Source: Palsa-504 sp963847965 (GTDB taxonomy: Bacteria; Actinomycetota; Actinomycetes; Streptosporangiales; Streptosporangiaceae). Taken from it: a stretch of DNA of 64,000 nt. Under the pieces are notes generated by a model. It made no database searches, was not told the DNA's origin, and was given only the letters and a program-made list of their open reading frames with translations. The position numbers and the translations under genes were made by a program. Every line of letters begins with the position of its first letter. Positions within the stretch are counted from its first letter, which is position 1. This document shows positions 51,075 to 59,073 of this stretch, one piece after another. Location: contig CAWKCG010000001.1 in the NCBI GenBank assembly GCA_963847965.1, positions 310,001 through 374,000 on the forward strand, read 5' to 3'.

Positions 51075-52499
51075 ATGTTCAGCAGTGCCGAGGAAGTCCT
51101 CCGCTTCATCTCCGCGGAGAACGTGGAGTTCATCGACGTCAGGTTCTGCGACCTGCCGGGGACGATGCAGCACTTCACCGTGCCCGCGGAGTCCTTTGGT
51201 GACAGCGTCTTCACCGACGGCCTCATGTTCGACGGCTCGTCGATCCGCGGCTTCCAGCAGATCCACGAGTCTGACATGCAGTTGCTGCCGGACGCGGCCA
51301 CCGCGATGCTCGACCCGTTCCGCGCGCGCAAGACGCTGAACCTCACGTTCTTCGTTCATGACCCGCTGACCGGCGCCCCGTACAGCAGGGACCCGCGCAA
51401 CGTGGCCCGCAAGGCGCAGGACTACCTGCGCGGCACGGGGATCGGGGACACGGCGTACTTCGGCCCCGAGGCGGAGTTCTACATCTTCGACTCGGCCCGC
51501 TTCTCGACCTCGGCGAACGAGGGCTACTACCACATCGACTCCGTGGAAGGCGCCTGGAACACCGGCAAGGACGAGGCCGGCGGCAACCTCGCCTACAAGC
51601 CCAGGTACAAGGGCGGCTATTTCCCTGTGCCGCCGATGGACCACTACACCGACCTGCGCTCGGAAATGGTCGCCAACCTGATCTCGTGCGGCATCGAGGT
51701 CGAGATGCAGCACCACGAGGTCGGCACGGCCGGCCAGGCCGAGATCGACATCAGGTTCCGGCCGCTGCTGGCCATGGCCGACACGCTGATGGCGTACAAG
51801 TACATCGTCAAGTCCACCGCCCGCGCGGCGGGCAAGACCGTGACGTTCATGCCGAAGCCGCTGTTCGGCGACAACGGCAACGGGATGCACTGCCACCAGT
51901 CCATCTGGAAGGACGGCGCGCCCCTGTTCTACGACGAGGTGGGCTACGCGGGCCTGTCGGACACCGGCAGGTACTACATCGGCGGGCTGCTCCTGCACGC
52001 GCCGTCGCTGCTGGCCTTCACGAACCCGACCGCGAACTCCTACCACCGGCTCGTCCCCGGCTTCGAGGCCCCCGTCAACCTGGTCTACTCGCAGCGCAAC
52101 CGCTCGGCCTGCGCGCGGATCCCGATCACCGGCACGAACCCGAAGGCCAAGCGCGTCGAGTTCCGGGTTCCCGATCCGTCCTGCAACCCGTACCTCGCGT
52201 TCGCCGCGATGCTGATGGCGGGCCTGGACGGCATCAAGAACAAGGTCGAGCCGCCGGAGCCCGTGGACAAGGACCTGTACGAGCTCCCGCCGGATGAGGC
52301 GGCTGCCATCCCGCAGGTACCCGGCTCGCTCGATGAGGTGCTGGACAACCTGGAGGCCGACCACGCCTTCCTCACCGAAGGCGGCGTGTTCACCGAGGAC
52401 CTCATCGAGGTCTGGCTGGACTACAAGCGGACCGTCGAGCTCGACCAGATCCGCCTGCGCCCCCACCCGCACGAGTTCGAGCTGTACTACGACGTCTGA
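51075..52499 (+). CDS. glnA: Glutamine synthetase type I
   Basis: GlnA makes glutamine from glutamate, ammonia and ATP as a cytosolic dodecamer. The 474-residue protein has the N-terminal beta-grasp motif EFIDVRFCDLPGTMQHF, the metal motif FGPEAEFYIFD, the glutamate/ATP region KPLFGDNGNGMHCHQSIW, and the adenylylation loop DKDLYELPPDE with its Tyr, as in GlnA1-type enzymes. The ATG at 51075 follows GGGAGGGTTG. Position after lipA, DUF4191 and RDD is the conserved actinobacterial location of glnA1. Confidence 0.95.
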   Translation: MFSSAEEVLRFISAENVEFIDVRFCDLPGTMQHFTVPAESFGDSVFTDGLMFDGSSIRGFQQIHESDMQLLPDAATAMLDPFRARKTLNLTFFVHDPLTGAPYSRDPRNVARKAQDYLRGTGIGDTAYFGPEAEFYIFDSARFSTSANEGYYHIDSVEGAWNTGKDEAGGNLAYKPRYKGGYFPVPPMDHYTDLRSEMVANLISCGIEVEMQHHEVGTAGQAEIDIRFRPLLAMADTLMAYKYIVKSTARAAGKTVTFMPKPLFGDNGNGMHCHQSIWKDGAPLFYDEVGYAGLSDTGRYYIGGLLLHAPSLLAFTNPTANSYHRLVPGFEAPVNLVYSQRNRSACARIPITGTNPKAKRVEFRVPDPSCNPYLAFAAMLMAGLDGIKNKVEPPEPVDKDLYELPPDEAAAIPQVPGSLDEVLDNLEADHAFLTEGGVFTEDLIEVWLDYKRTVELDQIRLRPHPHEFELYYDV

Positions 52500-52712
52500 C
52501 GGCTAAGGAGGCCGTGACCTGCGCCGTTGCGACGCGGACGGGGTGCTGTTCCGTCGCTGTTCCGTCTGGGCGGTGATGACGGCATCGACGGCGCAGACCC
52601 GCGACCTACGCCGACGATCAGCATCGACCTCCTGGCAGGAAGCACCTCGCTGTTCGGCACGACTAAAACGCCTCTTTGTAGGCACAGCGGACGTATCAAC
52701 CGCATCGACTAA

Positions 52713-53414
52713 TTAACCGACGATGCTTCGCGCCAAGGCTGTTTTGTCGGTAATGATCCCCGCTACCCTGGGGTCTGCGGCTAGACGCCGAATCTCTTTT
52801 TCGGTGTTCGCAGTCCAGACAAGACATGGAATCCCGGCAGCGGATGATCTTTTTATAACACCTAGTTTGGCCAGAGTGTAGTGAGGTGCAATATAGTCAG
52901 CAGATATACTTTGAGCCAGTTCGACTGGATACAACTCTTTAATTCGAGTGCGCAAATATGGTTTAGGCGAGCCGACGCCGACAAGCAGCCCTGTTTTAAT
53001 TGATGGAGCGAAACTCTTGGCCTGAGCGATTGCGTCGGGCAAGAACGACGTTACAATAACCCGGTCTTTTGCTGATGCCGCTTTTATTCCCTCAATTACT
53101 TCACCAACATACCCGTCTTCCTTCAGCTCGATATCAAGCATAACTCGACCCACGCAAAGCTTCAAAATATCGGAAAAGAGGGCGGGCTCCGTGCCAGTAG
53201 AGTTGGTAATTTGCTTTCTGTCAAGCTCGGAAAGGTCAGTGCCATCAATCTGCGAATCGTGGAAAGCTATCATCTCACCGGTTCGGATTTTACGCACGTC
53301 AAATTCAATCATGTCCGCTCCGGCATCGATAGCAGCAGAGAATGCGTCCAGAGTGTTTTCCAGGGAGTTATCAGTCACACCCCTGTGTGCAATCACATAT
53401 TTTTTCTGATTCAT
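52713..53414 (-). CDS. Glycerophosphodiester phosphodiesterase, AT-rich (foreign origin likely)
   Basis: This 233-residue GDPD hydrolyses glycerophosphodiesters to glycerol-3-phosphate and an alcohol. Motifs are intact: IAHRGVTDNSLENT (HR), MIEFDVRKIRTGEMIAFHD (E-x-D and H-D), and LDIELKEDG. No signal peptide is seen. The gene is strikingly AT-rich (around 45% G+C by eye) with A/T third positions and many AAA, TTT and ATA codons, in a genome near 70%. The flanks at about 52690 and 53540 mark sharp changes. This points to recent acquisition from a low-G+C donor, with Lsr2 silencing expected. Confidence 0.88.
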   Translation of the reverse strand: MNQKKYVIAHRGVTDNSLENTLDAFSAAIDAGADMIEFDVRKIRTGEMIAFHDSQIDGTDLSELDRKQITNSTGTEPALFSDILKLCVGRVMLDIELKEDGYVGEVIEGIKAASAKDRVIVTSFLPDAIAQAKSFAPSIKTGLLVGVGSPKPYLRTRIKELYPVELAQSISADYIAPHYTLAKLGVIKRSSAAGIPCLVWTANTEKEIRRLAADPRVAGIITDKTALARSIVG

Positions 53415-53548
53415 TTCCCTTCCTATCTAATACCATTTATCAGCAGTTTAACCAGCGGTTCTTCAGGAGCGGCCAGGCTCATACATAGCCAGTCTGCCTT
53501 ATCCCCTTTGATTACGTCCTTACTGAATAGCGGGAGCGGCAACGTCCG

Positions 53549-54037
53549 CTAGCCGGAAGCCTGAGAGGCCCGCCATGCATCGAGGAACCAGCTGGACGAC
53601 CACTGCTTGTCCGCCCCGACACCGCTGACTACCTCGATGCCCAGCTCGGAGCACACGTCCCACTCCGGTATTGACCGTTCATCGACCCGGTCGCCGCCCT
53701 TGGTGAAGACAGCGGGCCGCAGCCGCCGCAGTGCCTCACGGACGGTGGCATCACCGTCGATCTCGAACGGCACGACGAAGTCAACACCGCGGATGGCGGA
53801 CACGATCAGGCAGCGCGTCTGCAGATCCTGGAACGGACGGCCCTTCTTCGCCCGCAGGAAGGCATCACCGTTGACGATGACCACTACGACGTCGCCGAAC
53901 TGCGCTGACGCCTGGATCGAGCTGATGTGACCGGGATGGATCGGATCGAAACCGCCGCTGGTCGCCACGATCCGGCCGGCTGGCCTGATGGAGTCGAACT
54001 CGTCGAAAGAAACGACCGGTGCCCCGAGATCATCCAT
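53549..54037 (-). CDS. Cytidylyltransferase-like nucleotidyltransferase (RfaE2/HldE-C type)
   Basis: This 162-residue protein has the HxGH nucleotidyltransferase signature TSGGFDPIHPGHISSIQ. It also shows the heptose-adenylyltransferase-like blocks DAFLRAKKGRPFQDLQTRC, VFTKGGDRVDERSIPEWDVCSELGIEVV and a C-terminal KQWSSSWFLDAW. Such enzymes couple a sugar or polyol phosphate to AMP or CMP; no sugar kinase or isomerase partner is present. The ATG at 54037 is preferred over a GTG ten codons upstream. G+C is normal, unlike the neighbouring GDPD gene. Confidence 0.75.
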   Translation of the reverse strand: MDDLGAPVVSFDEFDSIRPAGRIVATSGGFDPIHPGHISSIQASAQFGDVVVVIVNGDAFLRAKKGRPFQDLQTRCLIVSAIRGVDFVVPFEIDGDATVREALRRLRPAVFTKGGDRVDERSIPEWDVCSELGIEVVSGVGADKQWSSSWFLDAWRASQASG

Positions 54038-54248
54038 CCGCCCATTATGGCGGCCAGTTAGCGACACTGCCCCAGAAGGCGGGCCGGTGATACCGGCGCT
54101 CTGTTCCGGCTGACATCGATCAGCAGTGCCAAACGACGCGAACCGATGCGCTGAAATCCCAGCTCAGCAGCATGATCGCAGGTTCCGCAACCGGCACCAA
54201 AAGTTCCAACTGTACTTCGACGTATGACCGGCTACGCCCAGGGATCAG

Positions 54249-54638
54249 TCACGACCAGAACTGGTCAAACGCTCTCTGATCGTCGGCGAGGGACCATACC
54301 TCCGTCACTTTGCCATCGGCATCAAGCTTCATCGCGATCACCGGGACCACGTTGTAGGGCGTCCCTTCGTGCTCGCCGGTGACGTGATTGAAGATCATCA
54401 GGTGATCGTCACTGGCAAGGAAGCTCTCCACATCCCCCTGCGGGTCCCATCCCTGGCTGGCTCTGACCAGCGCATCCATCACCGCCTCTCGTCCTCGGTA
54501 CGTGCCGCTCATGGCATTGTTCCCGGCAAAGTGCAGGACGACGTCTTCAGAGAAGTACTCTCTGAGGACATCCAGACGGCCGCTGTTCCACGCCTCCCAG
54601 GTCCGCCGCACATCGGCGGCATTCGGATGTTCAGTCAT
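54249..54638 (-). CDS. SnoaL/NTF2-like protein
   Basis: This 129-residue protein has the cone-shaped NTF2-like fold of the SnoaL group: the start HPNAADVRRTWEAWNSGRLDVLREYFSEDVVLHFAGNN, then SGTYRGREAVMDAL, and a C-terminal KVTEVWSLADDQRAFDQFW. Members are small cyclases, isomerases or ligand-binding proteins. It is a paralogue of the next gene upstream (54698-55093), sharing REYF-EDVV, SG-YRGR, WALADDQ and FWS. ATG at 54638; the longer frame upstream lacks support. Confidence 0.8.
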   Translation of the reverse strand: MTEHPNAADVRRTWEAWNSGRLDVLREYFSEDVVLHFAGNNAMSGTYRGREAVMDALVRASQGWDPQGDVESFLASDDHLMIFNHVTGEHEGTPYNVVPVIAMKLDADGKVTEVWSLADDQRAFDQFWS

Positions 54639-54697
54639 TGCTGGCCTCCAGGCACTGCGTCCACGTACACACATCTATTCCGTAAGGCGGTGTTCCG

Positions 54698-55093
54698 CTA
54701 CGACCAGAAAGCGTTTACCGCGTCCTGATCATCAGCCAGGGCCCAGTATTCGGTGAACTTCCCGTCGGGATTAATCCGATAGGCCTGAGCTAGCACGACG
54801 TCCAGATGCCTGTCATCTCGGTCCGCCGTTACCCGCGTGAAGACGCCGCCGTGCGAATCGTCGGCGAGGATATCCTGAGGCTCGCTCCGCAAGCCCCCAC
54901 CGGTGAGATTCCGGACCTGCTCAAAGTATTCGAAGATCGCGTCTCGCCCACGGTAGTCGCCACTCAAGGGATGGTTTCCCCCAACGTGCCAGACGACGTC
55001 TTCAGTAAAGTACTCCCGATAGGTGTCGAAATCTCCCCGATTGAAGGTCGAGATTGCCTTCCGGATGAGACCGACATTGGGATGCTCAGCCAC
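54698..55093 (-). CDS. SnoaL/NTF2-like protein, tandem paralogue
   Basis: This 131-residue protein is homologous to the next gene downstream: HPNVGLIRKAISTFNRGDFDTYREYFTEDVVWHVGGNHPLSG, YRGRDAIFEYFEQVRNLTGG and FTEYWALADDQDAVNAFWS. Side chains lining the pocket differ between the copies, so they may bind different ligands. They lie about 60 bp apart on the same strand and probably form one transcript. No biosynthetic cluster is nearby to suggest a substrate. Confidence 0.8.
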   Translation of the reverse strand: MAEHPNVGLIRKAISTFNRGDFDTYREYFTEDVVWHVGGNHPLSGDYRGRDAIFEYFEQVRNLTGGGLRSEPQDILADDSHGGVFTRVTADRDDRHLDVVLAQAYRINPDGKFTEYWALADDQDAVNAFWS

Positions 55094-55272
55094 GACGTTT
55101 CCCTTCCACTCAGTGTGCTGAAGCGCTTGCTGGTCTGGTCAAGGCAGCGCAGACCAAAAAGCGTCGTATGCTGCCTGCTCCTTAGTAAGGAACCCGAAAC
55201 CTGGCTGGACTCACACCCACGGCCGCCAGCTACCCCCACCCTACGACCTGAGAAGTCGACGCGTAACTGGCA

Positions 55273-55302
55273 CAACAGACAAATCTGGTGCAACAGACAA
55301 AT
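55273..55302. repeat. 12-bp direct repeat upstream of SnoaL pair
   Basis: CAACAGACAAAT occurs at 55273-55284 and 55291-55302, starts 18 bp apart, in the 280-bp gap between the CPT-like gene and the SnoaL pair. It lies upstream of the SnoaL genes and could be a regulator binding site. Confidence 0.45.
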
Positions 55303-55371
55303 GCAGAAACCCTGCCGTCCGATATCGACATCATGCGCGGGCTTGACCGGTCCGGGCGGGTCGGCGCCCGG

Positions 55372-55947
55372 TCAGCCCGCGAGGGCGGATCTAAGGCGGT
55401 CGAAGGCTCGCGGGGCAGGGAGCCGGGCGAGGGATTGGCTGATCAACAGGGCGCACTCCCGCGGCGTGGCGGTGGTGGTGTCGCATTCGATGTCGTAGCT
55501 CCCGTAGGAGTGCACCTGCCGGAGCTGGGCGGCGGCCTGTCCGGGCTCCCGGTCGCCGCGTGCCTGTTCCCGTCGTGCCAGTTCCCGTCCTGAGCAGCGG
55601 ACGCCGACGAAGACGACGTCCAAGCCGTCGAGCACGGTCAGGCAGTCAAGCAGGCGCCACTGCTCGCTGAGGACGTAGTCGACGACCAGGTCGTTGCCGG
55701 CTTGCGCCATGCCCGCGACCGCGCGGTGAAAGCCCGCCCTGGTCCGGGCCAGGACGGCGGCAAGCGCGTCGGGCCCCAGTTCCAGCGTGCGTTGCCGGGC
55801 GCGCATCTGGTTGATCGCATCGACGGACATGTGGAAGAAGGGGCGGTCCAGGACCAGCAGGAGCTCCTCGGCGACGCTCGACTTGCCGGAACTGGATGTC
55901 CCGTTGAGGAAGATGACCTGCCCGGTCCTGAGCACTGCGGAACTCAT
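55372..55947 (-). CDS. Chloramphenicol phosphotransferase-like kinase
   Basis: This 191-residue P-loop kinase has Walker A FLNGTSSSGKSSVAEELL, followed by the CPT-family block FFHMSVDAINQM and later the LDVVFVGVRCSGRELARREQARGDREPGQA lid region. CPT from a chloramphenicol producer phosphorylates the antibiotic at the 3-hydroxyl; most homologues have unknown substrates. Resistance cannot be concluded. The TPR gene lies upstream on the same strand. Confidence 0.8.
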   Translation of the reverse strand: MSSAVLRTGQVIFLNGTSSSGKSSVAEELLLVLDRPFFHMSVDAINQMRARQRTLELGPDALAAVLARTRAGFHRAVAGMAQAGNDLVVDYVLSEQWRLLDCLTVLDGLDVVFVGVRCSGRELARREQARGDREPGQAAAQLRQVHSYGSYDIECDTTTATPRECALLISQSLARLPAPRAFDRLRSALAG

Positions 55948-55988
55948 AACGTCATTCTGGCCGGGCTCGAACAGGTACTGGCCTGGCG

Positions 55989-57050
55989 CTAGCCGTCCTC
56001 ATCCCCTGGGATGTTTGCGCCCTCGGCGTGTTGCTCGGGCGCACCCTTGATCGCGATCGGCGCGCGGGTCTCGAGAGCCGCGTCGAAAAGCTCGGCCACC
56101 GACTTGCGGATCTCCTCGCGCAGAGACGCCCTGTCCTCACAGAGGTTCTCGATGTTCCGCTGGTAAAGAACGAACCTCATCCCGAAGACGACGCGCGAGC
56201 GTGCCCTCGCAGCGAAGTCCCCGCCCAGCCCGACAAACAAGCTGTCCGAATCGCCGCCCCCGGTGCTGGGCCCTTCCAGATGCCACCGGCGATCCGGATC
56301 TACACCCCGCTCGACCCGCGACTTGTCCGGCAGCAACGCCACCTCCGCTAGGGCGCCGGAGGAACCGCCCGTCTGGGAGTCATGAACCCTGATCTCTGCA
56401 TCAGCCTCCGCCTGGAAGTCAGCGCCCGCCATCCGGTACGGCACCACCCAGGTGCCCGGACCGGGGGTGAGCGCCGCCGCGGCGGCGAAGTCGGCCCGCC
56501 CCGCCTCCGGGTTGTCCGCGTCGAGCCAGACCTTGACCTGGCCGCGCAGCGCCCACCCAGGAGCGAACCGGCTGGCCGATTCCAGAAGGTCATCGAGGCG
56601 TCCGCCCGCCTCATCGAACCGGCCCTGGCGGTACAGCGCCACCGCCAGGCGCCACAGCGCCTGGGCCGACGCCGGATCAGCGTCGGCCGCCGCCTGGGCG
56701 GCCCGGCGTGCATCCTCAAAATGCCCGAGCCACCACAGCGCCTCCGAGGCGAGCACGAGCGACGCGATCCGGACCGCGGGCACCGGATCCCTCAGGTGGC
56801 GATGGGCCGCCCACAGCGCCCCAACCGGATGATCAGGGCAGCTGCGCGTGTGTTCCCGCAGCGTCTCCAGGGCATCCGCCGCCGATTCCCGGCCGTCATG
56901 GCGGTGTTCGGCGGGAACAAGGTTGAGCCACCGTGCCGCGGCGTTTCTCAGCGGCTCGTCTAGTTCGAAGTCAGGCGCTTGGGGGTTCGCCACGTAGCCG
57001 GGGCCGGAGTGATGGGAGGGCCGGGGCCCGGCAATAACAGAGGGTGTCAC
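55989..57050 (-). CDS. TPR-like protein of unknown function
   Basis: This protein of about 353 residues has tetratricopeptide-like helices in the middle (ASEALWWLGHFEDARRAAQAAADADPASAQALWRLAVALYRQGRFDEAGGRL). The C-terminal domain reads RWHLEGPSTGGGDSDSLFVGLGGDFAARA followed by a helical RNIENLCEDRASLREEIRKSVAELFDAAL; I do not recognise it. A GTG at 57050 preceded by GGGAGATGAT is a better start than the GTG eight codons upstream. It lies between a CPT-like kinase and a zinc-ribbon protein, all on the minus strand. Confidence 0.6.
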   Translation of the reverse strand: MTPSVIAGPRPSHHSGPGYVANPQAPDFELDEPLRNAAARWLNLVPAEHRHDGRESAADALETLREHTRSCPDHPVGALWAAHRHLRDPVPAVRIASLVLASEALWWLGHFEDARRAAQAAADADPASAQALWRLAVALYRQGRFDEAGGRLDDLLESASRFAPGWALRGQVKVWLDADNPEAGRADFAAAAALTPGPGTWVVPYRMAGADFQAEADAEIRVHDSQTGGSSGALAEVALLPDKSRVERGVDPDRRWHLEGPSTGGGDSDSLFVGLGGDFAARARSRVVFGMRFVLYQRNIENLCEDRASLREEIRKSVAELFDAALETRAPIAIKGAPEQHAEGANIPGDEDG

Positions 57051-57254
57051 ATCATCTCCCGGCCTGGGACACACGATCGTTTCCTTGCCTCGGGCCGCGC
57101 CCGCTACAGAGCGGCAAGATGTCCGTCTACTGTAGTGGGCCGATACGCGGCGCAGGAACCGCCAGATCGTTCTGTCCCGACCGCGCCGTCGCCGAGCGCG
57201 CTGCGGGAGTGATGGGCCGATGACTTATCGGCCTGCGCCGTTAGACCAGGCGCC

Positions 57255-58130
57255 TCAGTCGTTAACGGTGTGACGGTGGCCGCTTGGGCAGATGCCTATG
57301 GTGCAGTCGTAGAAGCCCTCATCGAAGACCGGGAAGGCATTCCAGTCGGCGCGGCAGTAGTTCAGGTCGCAATCGGGACAGTAGAAGGGGGCCAGCTCCC
57401 AGTCGATCCGCCTGAGCGCGACCGGGTTGGGTGCATCGCTGGTGACCACCTCCCGGACTGCCTCCAGGGTGGCGGCGTCGGCGAACCTGCTGGCCGTGCC
57501 GAGGAAGTAGTCCACGACAACGGCGTCGCGGTGGTAGGTCTCGCGGCCCAGGGGCGGCCCCATATCGACGCTGGAGCCTGCCCGGGCGACCTTCACGACG
57601 CCCGCCATCTCGCCGCAGGCGGCGCAGCGGAAGCTGGCGGCGGCGGCGGGCCCGATCCGCTGCCCGAACCGGGACATCCCGGCTGTCTCGCCTGCCTCGT
57701 CGGCGCGCAATCCCTCCATCGACCGGTATATCCGGGCGTGGTCCTGCCGCTGCCGCACAGGTACCCGCTTGTCGACGGCCCTGAGCTCGCGCACGTGGTC
57801 GATGCACATCTGGACGGCTGGCCAGTCGAGTACGCGGTAGCCGCCCCCGGTGCGCTGCCACATGCCGGCGGTGCATAGCTCGGCGGCCAGGATCAGCGGA
57901 TCCGCGGCGGGGCTGTGCAGGTCCTGGCCGGTCAGGCTGGCGACGTACTCGTCGGGGACGAACCCGGGGCGATCGCAGGCGGCGGAGTGGGCGGTCGCCG
58001 TGACGTGCAGCTGATAGGCCGCGGCCGTCATCACGTGGTCCCGGCGGTCGAAGGTGTCGGCGGCCCGCAGGATCTTCCGCCTGGCGCGGTCCAGGTTCTC
58101 CCGGGCCGCCGTACCCTGATCGCTGCTCAT
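57255..58130 (-). CDS. Zinc-ribbon-containing protein of unknown function
   Basis: This protein of about 291 residues has a helical N-terminal part (RRKILRAADTFDRRDHVMTAAAYQL), then two probable Zn-binding elements: RCAACGE near the middle and APFYCPDCDLNYC near the C-terminus, with further Cys/His in YDCTIGICPSGHRH. This may be a nucleic-acid-binding or protein-binding module; I cannot name the family. The start is probably the ATG at 58130; an ATG at 58139 is possible. Its upstream region carries a perfect palindrome over a promoter. Confidence 0.55.
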   Translation of the reverse strand: MSSDQGTAARENLDRARRKILRAADTFDRRDHVMTAAAYQLHVTATAHSAACDRPGFVPDEYVASLTGQDLHSPAADPLILAAELCTAGMWQRTGGGYRVLDWPAVQMCIDHVRELRAVDKRVPVRQRQDHARIYRSMEGLRADEAGETAGMSRFGQRIGPAAAASFRCAACGEMAGVVKVARAGSSVDMGPPLGRETYHRDAVVVDYFLGTASRFADAATLEAVREVVTSDAPNPVALRRIDWELAPFYCPDCDLNYCRADWNAFPVFDEGFYDCTIGICPSGHRHTVND

Positions 58131-58269
58131 GGGCGCCATGGCGGGCGGCCGGGTTGCGTTGGCGTGCTCATCGGCTTCCTCCGTCGGCCAGCTGGGCAGG
58201 TGTTCAGGTCCAGGTGTCGCGCATGATGACGGCCCGCCCTCTCCGGATCGACTTCGTACTGTAATCATA

Positions 58270-58307
58270 TAGCTACATAATGTAGCTAGAGATGATCTAC
58301 GGGTCAA
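58270..58307 (-). promoter_or_regulatory. Promoter with perfect 19-bp palindromic operator
   Basis: TAGCTACAT-A-ATGTAGCTA (58270-58288) is a perfect palindrome with 9-bp arms and a 1-bp centre. On the minus strand a -35-like TTGACC (58307-58302) and a -10-like TACATT (58284-58279), 17 bp apart, place the operator over the -10 element. It should repress the zinc-ribbon gene (58130 downward). The whole patch is AT-rich within high-G+C DNA. The small HTH gene just upstream (58319-58519) is one candidate regulator. Confidence 0.6.
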
Positions 58308-58318
58308 GTCGGGCTAAG

Positions 58319-58519
58319 TCATGCCTTGCGCGGGACAGCGGGTGCGTGGGGCCCCACCACGTTCGCCGGGATGCGGAAGGACCGGCCGACCCGGATCGCC
58401 TGGAGGTCACCGGCGTGCACGAGGCGGTACACGGTCTGTTTCGACACCCGCAAGATCGTCGCCGCCTCGAACACGGTCAGGAACCTGGTGCTGGCCGGGG
58501 AAGAAACGTTGCCGGTCAC
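58319..58519 (-). CDS. Excisionase-type (MerR-like) small HTH DNA-binding protein
   Basis: This 66-residue protein is a single winged-helix domain of the excisionase/BldC-like type: FLTVFEAATILRVSKQTVYRLVHAGDLQAIRVGRSFRIPANVV. The motif V-Y-R-L-V-x-x-G-x-L-x-A-x-R-V-G-R-S is the family core. Such proteins bind short direct repeats as transcription factors, or act as excisionases next to an integrase. No integrase is seen in the window, so a regulatory role is more likely. It starts with an ATG preceded by AAAGGAGGCACCG. Confidence 0.8.
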   Translation of the reverse strand: MTGNVSSPASTRFLTVFEAATILRVSKQTVYRLVHAGDLQAIRVGRSFRIPANVVGPHAPAVPRKA

Positions 58520-58741
58520 GGTGCCTCCTTTGAGCTCCGGCAGGACACGGACGTGACGGACACGGCCCTATCCGCGCAGGTGTTAGGCATGGCGTTCCAG
58601 GTAAACCGAACCACACGGAACAATCCGATGCCAGTTGCGTGACAAATAGTGCTGCAAGTTGCAGCCGGAGACATCGGTCAGCTGACGGATATCGTTCAGC
58701 ACCGAGCCGCGCCCGCCCGGGGAAGGCGCCGGGCCGCCGAG

Positions 58742-58777
58742 GGTGTGCGGGCAGGCGAGGGTGTGCGGGCAGGCGAG
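58742..58777. repeat. Exact 18-bp tandem duplication
   Basis: GGTGTGCGGGCAGGCGAG is present twice in direct succession (58742-58759 and 58760-58777), immediately downstream of the 84-residue protein gene. No role is evident; it is a recent slippage product or a spacer. Confidence 0.8.
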
Positions 58778-58784
58778 GAGCCTG

Positions 58785-59039
58785 TTACAGGAACTGGCCC
58801 GGCGAGTTCTCCGCGTCGCCGTTCCACACGACAGCGACGACCTGCTCCGGGTCGATCACGGCCCACCCGCTCTCGCGCTCAAGGCGGATCATGCCGTCGG
58901 GCCGGAACTCCACGGCGGTCAGCTTCTTGTGCTCGGAGACGGCGAACCCGATGTGGCCCACCCTGGTGACCACCAGGGAAATCGTCCCGGACTTGCCGAT
59001 AAGGGGCTTGAGCAGGTCCTGGATCGTCTGGCCGGTCAT
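58785..59039 (-). CDS. Small hypothetical protein
   Basis: This 84-residue protein begins MTGQTIQDLLKPLIGKSG and is mostly beta-strand-like afterward (ISLVVTRVGHIGFAVSEHKKLTAVEF, then GMIRLERESGWAVIDPEQVVAVVW). The pattern suggests a small beta barrel. I do not recognise the family. Codon use is normal for the genome. It lies downstream of the serine hydrolase gene on the same strand, with a 34-bp gap, and may be its last operon member. Confidence 0.6.
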   Translation of the reverse strand: MTGQTIQDLLKPLIGKSGTISLVVTRVGHIGFAVSEHKKLTAVEFRPDGMIRLERESGWAVIDPEQVVAVVWNGDAENSPGQFL

Positions 59040-59073
59040 GCGCCATCACCTCCCAGATATGGCTACGAGCAGG

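Noticed and set aside
52500..52712. Short open frames between glnA and the GDPD gene
   Set aside because: Overlapping frames on both strands, all under 75 codons, with no ribosome-binding site or family resemblance.
55372..55947. Direct call of chloramphenicol resistance
   Set aside because: Only the family fold and P-loop are visible; most CPT-like proteins have other or unknown substrates.
58319..58519. Mobile element boundary implied by an excisionase-like protein
   Set aside because: No integrase, att-like repeat next to a tRNA, or transfer genes were seen; the family is also used for ordinary regulators.
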